This document shows positions 1 through 8,309 of a stretch of DNA of 64,000 nucleotides, in pieces (the stretch's first letter is position 1; each line of letters opens with the position of its first letter). The stretch spans positions 1 through 64,000 of the forward strand of contig JBKBIT010000005.1 of the NCBI GenBank assembly GCA_046297455.1. The letters are read 5' to 3'. Below the pieces are notes generated by a model. That model was not told the DNA's origin and made no database searches. It worked only from the letters and a program-made list of their open reading frames with translations. The translations under genes were made by a program, and so were the position numbers. This DNA comes from ZYF759 sp046297455. Lineage in GTDB: Bacteria > Pseudomonadota > Alphaproteobacteria > Rhizobiales > Rhizobiaceae.

Positions 1-524
1 GGAATGAAGCCGGAGGCGATCGCGCGGAACTCGTCGGGAAATGGCCCGACCGACTGGCCCTTCAGGAGCACCATCATCAACCCCTTGAAGACCAGCATGC
101 CGGCCAGGGTGACGATGAAGGACGGGATGCGCCAATAGGCGATCCAGTAGCCCTGTGCTGCGCCGATGGCGGCCCCGGCGGCCAGGCAGATCACGGCGGC
201 AATGGGGAAGGGTATGCCCCATTGCACGATCAGCACCGCCGACAGCGCGCCGATAAAGCCCATCACCGAGCCGACCGACAGGTCGATATGGCCGCAGACG
301 ATGACCATCAGCATGCCCACGGCCATGATCACGATGTAGGAATTCTGCAGCACCAGATTGGTCAGGTTGGTCGGCCGCAGAAGAATGCCGTCTGTGGCGA
401 TGGTGAAGAACACCATGATCGCGATCAGGGCGAACAGGATGCCGTATTCGCGGATATGGGTGCGCAGATAGGCCATCGCGGGCATCGGCGCCGAAGGGCT
501 CCTTGTTTCGGTGATGTCAGCCAT
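1..524 (-). CDS. gguB: Sugar ABC transporter permease, GguB-like (3' end outside window)
   Basis: Inner-membrane permease of a ribose/xylose-type (BPD_transp_2) sugar importer. About 174 N-terminal residues are visible and the rest lies beyond the left edge. The reading shows a short polar N-terminus, then hydrophobic segments, including the family-typical stretch GHIDLSVGSVMG. The start ATG (524-522) overlaps the stop of the upstream ATPase gene in an ATGGCTGA overlap of 8 bases, so the two are translationally coupled. Its neighbours gguA and chvE identify it as the permease of the ChvE multiple-sugar transporter. The role is inferred from family and context. Confidence 0.9.
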   Translation of the reverse strand, partial: MADITETRSPSAPMPAMAYLRTHIREYGILFALIAIMVFFTIATDGILLRPTNLTNLVLQNSYIVIMAVGMLMVIVCGHIDLSVGSVMGFIGALSAVLIVQWGIPFPIAAVICLAAGAAIGAAQGYWIAYWRIPSFIVTLAGMLVFKGLMMVLLKGQSVGPFPDEFRAIASGFI

Positions 525-2100
525 GTTGCAGATCCCGTTCCGTTCGTCCCTTGGGCGCATGTTGTTCGGTGACCGAGTGGCCGCTGCGCAGGATCATGCC
601 CATGATGCTTTCCTGCGAGGCCTCGGCGACAGGCAGTTCGCCGACGAACCTGCCTTCGTTCATGACGTAGATCCGGTCGGACATGCCGAGCAGCTCGGGC
701 AGTTCCGACGAGATCATCACAACGGCCTTCCCGGCCGCCGCCAGCTCGTTGATGATCGTGTAGATTTCGTATTTGGCGCCGACATCGATGCCGCGCGTCG
801 GTTCGTCGAGGATGAGGATATCGGGCTCGGCATAGAGCCACTTGCTCAAGACGACCTTCTGCTGGTTGCCGCCCGACAGATTGACGGTCTTCTGGTCGAT
901 GCCCGACGACTTGATGGACATGCGGCTTCGATAGTTCTGCGCGACTTCCCGCTCGCGCCGGCTGTCGACGACGATGCCGTTGGCGATGCCCTTGAGATTG
1001 GCCAGGGGCACGTTGTGCCGGATGTCGTTGATGAGCACGAGTCCATATGTCTTGCGGTCCTCGGTGGCGTAGCAGAGCCCGGCGCGGATCGCCTTCGGGA
1101 CGGTCGAGACATCGGTCGGCTTGCCGTGGATCAGCACCTCGCCGTCGATCCGCGTTCCATAGGAGCGGCCGAACAGGCTCATGGCGAGTTCGGTACGACC
1201 GGCGCCCATCAGGCCCGCAATGCCGACGATCTCGCCCGCCCTTACCGAGAAGCCGACATTGTCGACGACCTTCCGCCCATCGTGGATCGGGTGATAGGCG
1301 GTCCAGTTGCGGACCTCGAAGATGGTATCGCCAATGGGCACGTCGCGGGCGGGAAACTGGTCCTTCAGGGCGCGGCCGACCATGTCGCGCACGATGTCTC
1401 CCTCGCTGATCTCCTGCTTGTGGCAATCCAGCGTGGAGACGGTGGCGCCGTCGCGCAGCACGGTTATGCGGTCGGCGACGCGGGTGATCTCGTTGAGCTT
1501 GTGCGAAATCAGGATCGAGGAGACGCCCTTGCCCTTGAGTTCGACGAGCAGGTTCAACAGGCTCTCGCTGTCCTTTTCGTTGAGGCTCGATGTCGGCTCG
1601 TCCAGGATCAGGAGTCGCACCTTCTTGGACAGCGCCTTGGCGATCTCGACCAGCTGCTGCTTGCCCAGTCCCAGATGGGTGACCTTCGTACGGGGGTTTT
1701 CGTCGAGAGAAACCCGGTCCAGGAGTTCCTGGGTCCGCCGGTAGGTCTCGCTCCAGTCCATGATGCCGTGCCGCGCGCATTCATTGCCGAGGAAGATGTT
1801 CTCGGCGATGGAGAGCAGCGGGATCAGCGCCAGTTCCTGGTGAATGATGACGATGCCGCAGCGTTCGCTGTCGGCGATCGAATAGAACCGGCGTTCCTCC
1901 CCGTCGAAGAAGATCTGGCCGTCATATTCGCCATGCGGATAGACGCCGCTCAAGACCTTCATCAGCGTCGACTTGCCGGCCCCATTCTCCCCCACGAGCG
2001 CGTGGATTTCGCCGGCTTCCACGGTCATGTTGACGTTGTCGAGGGCATTGACCCCGGGGAAGGTCTTGGTGATGCCCTTCATTTCGAGAATGGCGGTCAT
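517..2100 (-). CDS. gguA: Sugar ABC transporter ATP-binding protein, GguA-like
   Basis: Cytoplasmic ATPase of 527 residues with two fused ABC domains, usual for monosaccharide importers (XylG/MmsA/GguA). The first domain has Walker A GENGAGKST, a signature region LGLGKQQ and Walker B LLILDEPTS. The second has a degenerate Walker A (GLMGAGRTE), a canonical signature LSGGNQQK and Walker B ILILDEPTRG, the asymmetry expected in this family. It lies between chvE (194 bases upstream) and gguB (overlapping). Rhizobial GguA/GguB work with ChvE in uptake of galactose, glucose, arabinose and xylose; the exact substrate here is inferred. Confidence 0.93.
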   Translation of the reverse strand: MTAILEMKGITKTFPGVNALDNVNMTVEAGEIHALVGENGAGKSTLMKVLSGVYPHGEYDGQIFFDGEERRFYSIADSERCGIVIIHQELALIPLLSIAENIFLGNECARHGIMDWSETYRRTQELLDRVSLDENPRTKVTHLGLGKQQLVEIAKALSKKVRLLILDEPTSSLNEKDSESLLNLLVELKGKGVSSILISHKLNEITRVADRITVLRDGATVSTLDCHKQEISEGDIVRDMVGRALKDQFPARDVPIGDTIFEVRNWTAYHPIHDGRKVVDNVGFSVRAGEIVGIAGLMGAGRTELAMSLFGRSYGTRIDGEVLIHGKPTDVSTVPKAIRAGLCYATEDRKTYGLVLINDIRHNVPLANLKGIANGIVVDSRREREVAQNYRSRMSIKSSGIDQKTVNLSGGNQQKVVLSKWLYAEPDILILDEPTRGIDVGAKYEIYTIINELAAAGKAVVMISSELPELLGMSDRIYVMNEGRFVGELPVAEASQESIMGMILRSGHSVTEQHAPKGRTERDLQHG

Positions 2101-2251
2101 GGCGCTGCGTACTCAATTGGGCACGATCGGCCGATGGTTCGCTTCCGACATCTTCATCCCCTCTGCATCGGCCGGGCAGGCGACTGCGCGGCCGACAGCT
2201 GACGGATGTGGCATGTCGAAGTCGTTCCAACAGCCTGTCGGCGGGGCTGGG

Positions 2252-2276
2252 GCGGCGGCGATCCTATCACCGCCGC
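2252..2276 (-). other. Stem-loop between chvE and gguA
   Basis: Inverted repeat with a 7-bp GC stem, one mismatch, 3 more pairs and a 3-nt loop, about 20 bases after the chvE stop. No U-run follows it, so it is not a classical terminator. Hairpins at this position downstream of binding-protein genes often protect the upstream mRNA and give high binding-protein to ATPase ratios; that role is inferred. Confidence 0.45.
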
Positions 2277-2294
2277 GCCAATTGCCGAATGGCT

Positions 2295-3362
2295 TCAGTC
2301 GACGATCTGCTCGCGGGTATAGTAGCCCGAGCCGACCAGCACCTCTTCCCAGTTCTCGGCCGTCACCAGGATGGGCTCGAGAAGGTAGGACGGCACGATC
2401 TTGACGCCGTTGTCATAGGTCTCGGTGTCGTTGATTTCGGGCTCGCCGCCCTCGAGCAGCGCCTGAACCATGCCGACCGTGACGCGGGCGAGTTCGCGCG
2501 TGTCCTTGAAGATGGTCGAGTACTGGTCGCCGGCCAGAATGGCCTTGACCGAGGGGATCTCCGCGTCCTGGCCGGAGATGATCGGCATCGGCAGGTCTTC
2601 GCTGCCATAGCCGACGCCGCGCAGCGAGGAGATGATGCCGATCGACAGGCCGTCATAGGGCGACAGCACCGCGTCGACCCGCTCGTCGGAATAGTGGGCC
2701 GACAGGAGGTTGTCCATGCGGGCCTGGGCCAGCGAACCGTCCCAGCGCAGCGTGCCTACCGTGTCCATGCCGGTCTGGCCGGAACGGATGACGAGGGTGC
2801 CGTCGTCGATATGCGGCTGCAGCACGCTCATGGCGCCGTCGTAGAAGAAGTAGGCGTTGTTGTCGTCGGGCGAGCCGCCGAAGACCTCGAGATTGAAGGG
2901 GCCTTCATTGTTGGCGATGTCGAGACCATCGAGCAGGGACTGGCCCTGCTGCACGCCGACCTGGAAATTGTCGAAGGTGGCGTAGAAGTCGACATGCTCG
3001 GAGCCGCGGATCAGGCGGTCATAGGCGATGACGGGAATGCCCTCGGCGGCAGCCGTTTCCAGCGCGCCGGTCAGCGTGGTGCCGTCGATGGACGCGATGA
3101 CGAGCGCATTGACGCCGCGCACGATCATGTTCTCGATCTGGGCGAGCTGGTTGGGGATGTCGTCCTCGGCATATTGCAGATCGGTTCTGTAGCCGGCCGC
3201 CTCGAACTGCTCGACCATGGAGTTGCCGTCCGAGATCCAGCGGGCCGAGGACTGGGTGGGCATCGCAATGCCGACATACCCGTTGCTTTGTGCGAAAACC
3301 GGCGTTGCCGCGAGGCCTGCCGTCATTGCGGTTGCCGCCAGCGCGGCGATCATGAAGCGCAT
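2295..3362 (-). CDS. chvE: Periplasmic multiple sugar-binding protein ChvE
   Basis: Substrate-binding protein of 355 residues. The start ATG at 3362 follows a good ribosome site (GGGAGGAATCG); a longer frame exists upstream but lacks these signals. A signal peptide is visible (cleavage near residue 24, VFA-Q). The mature protein carries ChvE hallmarks such as VGIAMPT, SSARWI, DDIPNQL, SIDGTTL, YDRLIR and GGSPDDNNA. In Agrobacterium ChvE binds several aldoses and also signals to VirA; whether the second role exists here is unknown. It is divergent from gbpR, the same arrangement as in Agrobacterium, and upstream of gguAB. Confidence 0.95.
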   Translation of the reverse strand: MRFMIAALAATAMTAGLAATPVFAQSNGYVGIAMPTQSSARWISDGNSMVEQFEAAGYRTDLQYAEDDIPNQLAQIENMIVRGVNALVIASIDGTTLTGALETAAAEGIPVIAYDRLIRGSEHVDFYATFDNFQVGVQQGQSLLDGLDIANNEGPFNLEVFGGSPDDNNAYFFYDGAMSVLQPHIDDGTLVIRSGQTGMDTVGTLRWDGSLAQARMDNLLSAHYSDERVDAVLSPYDGLSIGIISSLRGVGYGSEDLPMPIISGQDAEIPSVKAILAGDQYSTIFKDTRELARVTVGMVQALLEGGEPEINDTETYDNGVKIVPSYLLEPILVTAENWEEVLVGSGYYTREQIVD

Positions 3363-3439
3363 CGATTCCTCCCAAGGTGCAATCCGACCCGACGCATCCA
3401 TGGCGGCGGGCTCCTCCCGGTTCGTTGACCGGAGCCGGG

Positions 3440-3468
3440 AAGCTAGTCAGCAAGGATATGCAGGTCAA
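3440..3468 (-). promoter_or_regulatory. Candidate chvE promoter
   Basis: On the minus strand a -35-like TTGACC (3468-3463) is followed after exactly 17 bases by TAGCTT (3445-3440). The -10 is weak, as expected for an activator-dependent promoter. The first copy of the GATATGCA repeat abuts the -35 hexamer. Inferred from spacing only. Confidence 0.4.
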
Positions 3469-3494
3469 ATACGCAATTGGTAGACTGATATGCA
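3455..3494. promoter_or_regulatory. Paired GATATGCA repeats, candidate GbpR operator
   Basis: The octamer GATATGCA occurs at 3455-3462 and again at 3487-3494, 32 bases apart (about three helical turns), inside the chvE/gbpR divergent region. LysR regulators commonly bind two sites on one DNA face in such regions. The match to an actual GbpR site is not known to me. Confidence 0.4.
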
Positions 3495-3509
3495 AAATTT
3501 GTTATATCG

Positions 3510-4508
3510 ATGCGCATGGCGGAAATTCTGGACCCACAGGAAGCCCTCTCCACCGGGCGCGACCGGCTGATCCGGCGCGGGCTGAAACTGACCCATTTGC
3601 GGCTTCTGGCGGAGCTTGCCGAAACGCAGCAGATCAGCGCCGCCGCCCAGCGCCTGGCGATGACGCAGCCGGCCGCCTCGCGGCTTCTGGCCGAGCTCGA
3701 CCAGATCGCCGGCGCCGGGCTTTACCGCCGCAATGCCCGCGGCATCTCGCTGACGGAGGCCGGGGCGACGCTGGCGCGCTGGGCCGGCAAGGTCATGCGC
3801 GACCTCGACCTGGCCGAACGGCAGATCGCGGAAATGGAGAGCGGGCTGAGCGGTACGGTCTCGATCGGCGCGGTGACGGCGCCGGCCATCGAGATCGTGC
3901 TGCCGGTGCTGCGCCAGATGCGCCTCACCCATCCCGGCATCACGGTCAATGTGACGGTCGACACCAGCGACCGGCTGGCCCAGCTGCTGGCGTCGGAAAA
4001 GCTCGATTTCTTCATCGGGCGGATCCCGCAGGAGGTCGATCACAGCCTGTTTCTGGCCGAACCGATCGGCGAGGAGCCGGTGGCGCTGGTGGTGCGGCAG
4101 AACCATCCGCTGATGCGCACCGGCAGCGTCTCGCTGCAAGACTATGTGCGCCACGACTGGGTGATGCAGGCGCCGGGCGGGCTGTTGCGCCACACGGTCG
4201 AGACCTATCTGCTGGCGCGCGGGCTGGAACTGCCGGCGCGGGTGCTGTCCACCTCATCGATGCTGATGACGCTGGCGCTGATCTCGCAGTCGAACGCGAT
4301 TGCGCCGGTGTCGCGGGCGGTGGCGGAGTTCTTCTCGCGGCCGGAAGGGCTCGATGCGCGCATCGCCATCCTGCCGGCGCCGAGCGACATCGCGGTGTCG
4401 TCGCATTCGATGCTGCGGCCGGCCTCGCGGGACCTGTCGCCGACGGCGCGTACGATCTGGGACGCCATCGCTGAGCGGCTTGCCCGCGATGGCGCGCCCG
4501 GTCTGTAA
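3510..4508 (+). CDS. gbpR: LysR-family regulator, GbpR-like
   Basis: Transcription factor of 332 residues with an N-terminal winged helix-turn-helix (about 25-85; core ISAAAQRLAMTQPAASRL) and a C-terminal LysR substrate-binding domain. In Agrobacterium and relatives GbpR activates the adjacent chvE gene in response to sugars; the divergent position supports that identity. Two in-frame ATGs (3510 and 3516) are possible and neither has a clear Shine-Dalgarno. An AT-rich TTATAT lies just 3 bases before the first ATG, so the leader may be very short. It ends 4 bases from the convergent nfuA. Confidence 0.88.
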   Translation: MRMAEILDPQEALSTGRDRLIRRGLKLTHLRLLAELAETQQISAAAQRLAMTQPAASRLLAELDQIAGAGLYRRNARGISLTEAGATLARWAGKVMRDLDLAERQIAEMESGLSGTVSIGAVTAPAIEIVLPVLRQMRLTHPGITVNVTVDTSDRLAQLLASEKLDFFIGRIPQEVDHSLFLAEPIGEEPVALVVRQNHPLMRTGSVSLQDYVRHDWVMQAPGGLLRHTVETYLLARGLELPARVLSTSSMLMTLALISQSNAIAPVSRAVAEFFSRPEGLDARIAILPAPSDIAVSSHSMLRPASRDLSPTARTIWDAIAERLARDGAPGL

Positions 4509-4512
4509 AGGG

Positions 4513-5082
4513 TCAGACGACCTGTTCGACCTGCTGCACTTCCGGCACGAAATGGCGCAGAAGGTTCTGAATGCCGTGCTTGAGGGTCGCCGTCGAGGAC
4601 GGGCAGCCGGCGCAGGCGCCCTTCATGTGCAGGAAGACGGTGCCGTTCTCGTAGCCGCGGAAGGTGATGTCGCCGCCATCCTGGGCCACGGCAGGGCGCA
4701 CGCGCGTGTCGAGCAGTTCCTTGATGGTGAGCACGATCTCCTCGTCCTCGGCCTCGTAGAACTCCTCGTCGCTCTCGGCTGCCTGGCGCGCCGTCTGGCC
4801 GGCGAGGATCGGCTGGCCCGACATGAAATGCTCCATGATCGCGCCGAGAATCGCCGGCTTCAGGTGCTGCCAGTCGGGGCCGTCCTTGGTGACGGTGACG
4901 AAATCATAGCCGAAGAAAACGCCGGTGACGCCTGGGATCTCGAACAGCCGGCCCGCCAGCGGCGACGCGGCGGCCGCGCCCTCGGAATCGCGAAAATCGG
5001 CAGTGCCGTCCTCCAGCACCACCTTGCCGGGCAGGAACTTGAGGGTCGCCGGGTTCGGGGTCGCCTCGGTCTGGATGAACAT
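4513..5082 (-). CDS. nfuA: NifU/NfuA-type iron-sulfur cluster carrier
   Basis: Cytoplasmic Fe-S scaffold/carrier of 189 residues. It has an N-terminal Nfu_N domain (about 1-90, beginning MFIQTEATPNPATLKF) and a C-terminal NifU domain with the cluster-binding CxxC in GACAGCPSS. The start has a GGAG 9 bases upstream. A 17-bp ICE-like palindrome lies 22 bases before the start, suggesting iron control. This two-domain form is the usual alphaproteobacterial one and is not linked to nitrogen fixation. Family assignment is firm; the symbol is by similarity. Confidence 0.92.
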   Translation of the reverse strand: MFIQTEATPNPATLKFLPGKVVLEDGTADFRDSEGAAAASPLAGRLFEIPGVTGVFFGYDFVTVTKDGPDWQHLKPAILGAIMEHFMSGQPILAGQTARQAAESDEEFYEAEDEEIVLTIKELLDTRVRPAVAQDGGDITFRGYENGTVFLHMKGACAGCPSSTATLKHGIQNLLRHFVPEVQQVEQVV

Positions 5083-5104
5083 GTCCGTTACTCCGGTCTC
5101 GTTC

Positions 5105-5121
5105 TTTGGAATAATTCTAAA
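5105..5121 (-). promoter_or_regulatory. ICE/Irr-box-like palindrome upstream of nfuA
   Basis: The plus strand reads TTTGGAATAATTCTAAA. This is a 17-bp imperfect palindrome of two 7-bp arms separated by 3 bases, matching the rhizobial iron-control-element pattern TTTAGAA-N3-TTCTAAA with one mismatch. Irr represses through such sites when iron is scarce, which would fit an Fe-S carrier gene. Assignment rests on the motif and its position. Confidence 0.6.
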
Positions 5122-5175
5122 TAGACCTGCGGCACCGGCATTTCAAGCCGGGCACAGGGCATCAACGCGACACGA

Positions 5176-5667
5176 TCAGGTGAGGCTTTCGATGTCCTCG
5201 TCGGTCAGCGAATGCGGTACCACGGTGACGGGAATCGGGAAAGCGGCGCCCTTGCCGGCAATGGAGGAGACCAGCGGGCCGGGTCCTTCCTTGGCGTTGC
5301 CGGCGGCCAGCACCAGGATGGCGATGTCCTGGTCCTCCTCGATCAATTTGTGGATTTCCTCGGCCGCCTTGCCTTCGCGGGTGACCAGTTCCGGCTCGAT
5401 GCCGATGGTCTCGCGGATGCGCGCGGCATGGGCGTTGAGCGCCGCCGTGGCCGTCGCGTTGGCCTCCTCGCGCATGATCTGCTCGACGCCCAGCCAGTGC
5501 TGGTGCTCGTCGGGCTCGATCACGAAGAGAAGGATGACGCCGCCCGAGGTGGATTTGGAACGCCGCGCCGCATAGGCGATGGCGCGCTCGCATTCGGGCG
5601 TCTCGTCGACGATCGCCAGGAACTTGCGGCGATGACCGGCTTCCCGGCTCAATCGTCTGGATACCAA
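5176..5667 (-). CDS. Universal stress protein (UspA family)
   Basis: Single-domain Usp of 163 residues. The best start is a TTG at 5667 preceded by GGAGAG; the longer upstream frame is not family-like. The sequence runs KFLAIVDETPECERAIAYAA at the N-terminus and ends with a predicted nucleotide-loop region (LVLAAGNAKEGPGPLVSSIA) and a final strand IPVTVVP. Such alpha/beta proteins bind ATP or AMP and aid stress survival. It sits 93 bases downstream of nfuA on the same strand and 186 bases from the flavoprotein gene. Confidence 0.85.
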   Translation of the reverse strand: MVSRRLSREAGHRRKFLAIVDETPECERAIAYAARRSKSTSGGVILLFVIEPDEHQHWLGVEQIMREEANATATAALNAHAARIRETIGIEPELVTREGKAAEEIHKLIEEDQDIAILVLAAGNAKEGPGPLVSSIAGKGAAFPIPVTVVPHSLTDEDIESLT

Positions 5668-5853
5668 TGATCTCTCCTGGAACGAACCGGCTCCGGGCCG
5701 GCGGCGCACAATCTGCCACCGCCAGGGTCGCGGGGCAAGCGGGAAGCAGGCGGTCGGGTTTGCCGCCCGCCAGGCGCCGCCGGACATGGCGGCCTCGGCG
5801 CCTTGAGCGGGTAACCGCCGAAGGCGGGGGCGAGATGCTCGGTGTGCGGCGGT

Positions 5854-7062
5854 TCATGCCGACCGCTCGGAAATCGCCGTGCCCGCCGCCCAGCCGGATG
5901 ACCAAGCCCACTGGAAATTATAGCCGCCGAGCCAGCCGGTGACATCGACCACCTCGCCGATGAAATAGAGCCCGTCGACTTCCTTGGCTTCCATCGTCCG
6001 CGAATCGAGCCCCGCGGTATCGACACCACCCAGCGTCACCTCGGCCGTGCGATAGCCTTCCGAACCGATGGGAAAGACCTCCCAGTCTTGAAGAGTCGCG
6101 GCGATGGCGGCGAGCTTTTTGTCGCCCGCCTCGCCGATCGGGCCGGTCCAGCCATGGCTCTCGGCGAGATAGGTCGCGAGCCGCTTGGGCAGCATCTCGC
6201 CGAGCACGGTCGAGATCGCACGGCGGCCGTTCTCCCGCTTGGCCGACAGGAGCATGGCAAGGACGTCGTCACCGGGCAAAAAACCGATTCGGATCGGCTG
6301 CATCTCGCGCCAATAGGAAGATATCTGCAGGATCGCCGGGCCCGAAAGGCCGCGATGCGTGAACAGCAACGCTTCCTCGAACGAAATCCGGCCGCAGGAC
6401 ACGACCGCGTCGGCAGCGACGCCCGCGATCTCCCGAAAACCGGCGAGCACATCCTCGCCAAAGGTGAGCGGGACCAGCGCCGGGCGCGTCTCGGTCACGG
6501 CAAGCGCGAATTTTTCCGCGATCTGGTAGCCAAGGCCGGTCGCGCCCATTTTCGGGATCGACTTGCCGCCGCAGGCCACGACGAAATGCCGGCAGCTTAT
6601 TCTCGCCGCCCCCTCGCCGCCGAGCGTGACGACAAATCCGCTCTCGTCGCGCTCGATCGATTCGAGCGTGGTCTTCAGGCGCAATTCGCAGCCGGCCTGG
6701 TTCATCTCGTCCAGAAGCATCGAAACGATCTGTTTCGCCGATTCGTCGCAGAATAGCTGGCCAAGCGTCTTTTCATGCCAGGCGATGCGGTGTTTTTCGA
6801 CGAGCGCGATGAAATCGTGCTGCGTGTAGCGAGCAAGGGCCGATTTGGCGAAATGCGGGTTGGCGGAGATGAAGTTCTTCGCCGCTGTCCCGATATTGGT
6901 GAAATTGCAGCGGCCACCGCCGGAAATGCGGATCTTCTCGCCCGGTGCCTTCGCATGATCGACCACCAGCACGCGCCCGCCGCGCGCTGCCGCATGGATG
7001 GCGCACATCATGCCGGCCGCGCCCGCGCCGAGGATGATTGTGTCGAAGCTTTCAACCCGCAT
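5854..7062 (-). CDS. HI0933/YhiN-type flavoprotein, NAD(P)/FAD-dependent oxidoreductase
   Basis: A 402-residue protein with an N-terminal dinucleotide-binding motif (ILGAGAAG, residues about 10-17), the family signature ISGGGRCNFTN and a C-terminal FAD-contacting region (YNFQWAWSSGWAAG). The HI0933 family is conserved in bacteria, but its physiological substrate is unsettled, so no reaction is given. The gene stands alone, with 111 bases to the downstream end of trpS. Confidence 0.87.
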   Translation of the reverse strand: MRVESFDTIILGAGAAGMMCAIHAAARGGRVLVVDHAKAPGEKIRISGGGRCNFTNIGTAAKNFISANPHFAKSALARYTQHDFIALVEKHRIAWHEKTLGQLFCDESAKQIVSMLLDEMNQAGCELRLKTTLESIERDESGFVVTLGGEGAARISCRHFVVACGGKSIPKMGATGLGYQIAEKFALAVTETRPALVPLTFGEDVLAGFREIAGVAADAVVSCGRISFEEALLFTHRGLSGPAILQISSYWREMQPIRIGFLPGDDVLAMLLSAKRENGRRAISTVLGEMLPKRLATYLAESHGWTGPIGEAGDKKLAAIAATLQDWEVFPIGSEGYRTAEVTLGGVDTAGLDSRTMEAKEVDGLYFIGEVVDVTGWLGGYNFQWAWSSGWAAGTAISERSA

Positions 7063-7173
7063 GGATCACAGCACGCGCTCGTGCCCGAAAAGAACAGCGC
7101 CCCAACAAGGCCGGCCTCGTCGTCATTTGCAAAGTCGCAATCCGATCTCGCGGCGCTCCGGGGCTTCCGCCCC

Positions 7174-8241
7174 CTAATCCGCCAGGAACCCGACGATCTC
7201 GCGCACCGTCTTCATGGTCGCTTCCGCCAGTGCGCCGGCGCGTTCGCCGCCGTCACGCAGCACCTGGTCGACATAGGCGCGGTCGGCAGAGATGCGGCGC
7301 ATCTCGGCCGAGACGGGCGCAAGCTTCTCGACAGCCAGATCGGCCAGCGCCGGCTTGAAGACCGAGAATTGCTGGCCACCGAACTCGGCAACGATCTGCT
7401 CGGGGGTCCTGTCGGCGAGCGCGGCATAGATGCCGACCAGATTGGCGGCCTCCGGACGCGCCTTCAGCCCTTCCATCTCGGACGGCAGCGGCTCGGGATC
7501 CGTCTTGGCCTTGCGGATCTTCTTGGCGATGGCGTCGGCATCGTCGGTCAGGTTGATGCGCGAGAGGTCGGACGGGTCCGATTTCGACATCTTCTTGGTG
7601 CCGTCGCGCAGGCTCATCACACGTGTCGCCGGCCCTTCGATCAGTGGTTCGGTCAGCGGGAAGAAGCCGTTGACGGTCTCCTCGCCCATCTGCATCTCCT
7701 CGCCGACACCCAGCGCCTCGATGCGGGACGCAAAATCGTGGTTGAACTTGGCGGCGATGTCGCGCGTCAGCTCCAGATGCTGTTTCTGGTCCTCGCCGAC
7801 GGGGACGTGCGTGGCACGGTAGACGAGGATGTCGGCGGCCATCAGGCTCGGATAGGCGAGCAGGCCCAGCGAGGCGTTCTCGCGGTCCTTGCCTGCCTTG
7901 TCCTTGAACTGCGTCATGCGGTTCATCCAGCCGATGCGCGCCACGCAGTTGAACACCCAGGCAAGCTCGGCATGCTGCGGCACGCGGGCCTGGTTGAAGA
8001 CGATCTGCTTCTTCGCGTCGATGCCGGAGGCCAGGAACGCTGCCGTGATCGAGCGCGTCTGCTCCGCGAGGTCCTCATGGACGAGCTGCGCGGTGATCGA
8101 GTGCAGATCGACCACGCAATAGATGCAGTCATGGCTTTCCTGCAGGGCGACGAACTTGCGCAACGCGCCCAGGTAGTTGCCGAGATGCAGATTGCCGGTG
8201 GGCTGGACGCCCGAGAAGACGAGAGGCTTGATGGAGGACAT
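7174..8241 (-). CDS. trpS: Tryptophan--tRNA ligase
   Basis: Class Ic aminoacyl-tRNA synthetase that charges tRNA-Trp, 355 residues from the ATG at 8241. It has the HIGH-type motif in TGNLHLGNYLG and the KMSKS loop in KKMSKSDPSD. The upstream in-frame extension (to 8313) would overlap murJ and is not family-like, so the internal MSSIKPLVFSG start was chosen. It follows murJ and glnD on the same strand with a gap of 68 bases after murJ. Length is normal for alphaproteobacteria. Confidence 0.95.
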   Translation of the reverse strand: MSSIKPLVFSGVQPTGNLHLGNYLGALRKFVALQESHDCIYCVVDLHSITAQLVHEDLAEQTRSITAAFLASGIDAKKQIVFNQARVPQHAELAWVFNCVARIGWMNRMTQFKDKAGKDRENASLGLLAYPSLMAADILVYRATHVPVGEDQKQHLELTRDIAAKFNHDFASRIEALGVGEEMQMGEETVNGFFPLTEPLIEGPATRVMSLRDGTKKMSKSDPSDLSRINLTDDADAIAKKIRKAKTDPEPLPSEMEGLKARPEAANLVGIYAALADRTPEQIVAEFGGQQFSVFKPALADLAVEKLAPVSAEMRRISADRAYVDQVLRDGGERAGALAEATMKTVREIVGFLAD

Positions 8242-8309
8242 CGGGAGACCCGTTGGCTTGTGGAGGGCCGCTTGAGGCGGGAGTTCGCGAGGCTGATAGC
8301 CTTCCCCGG

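Noticed and set aside
511..2202. 563-codon open frame on the plus strand opposite gguA
   Set aside because: It mirrors a well-supported ATPase gene; composition is rich in Asp/Arg/Val as expected from antisense reading of GC-rich codons, with no family features.
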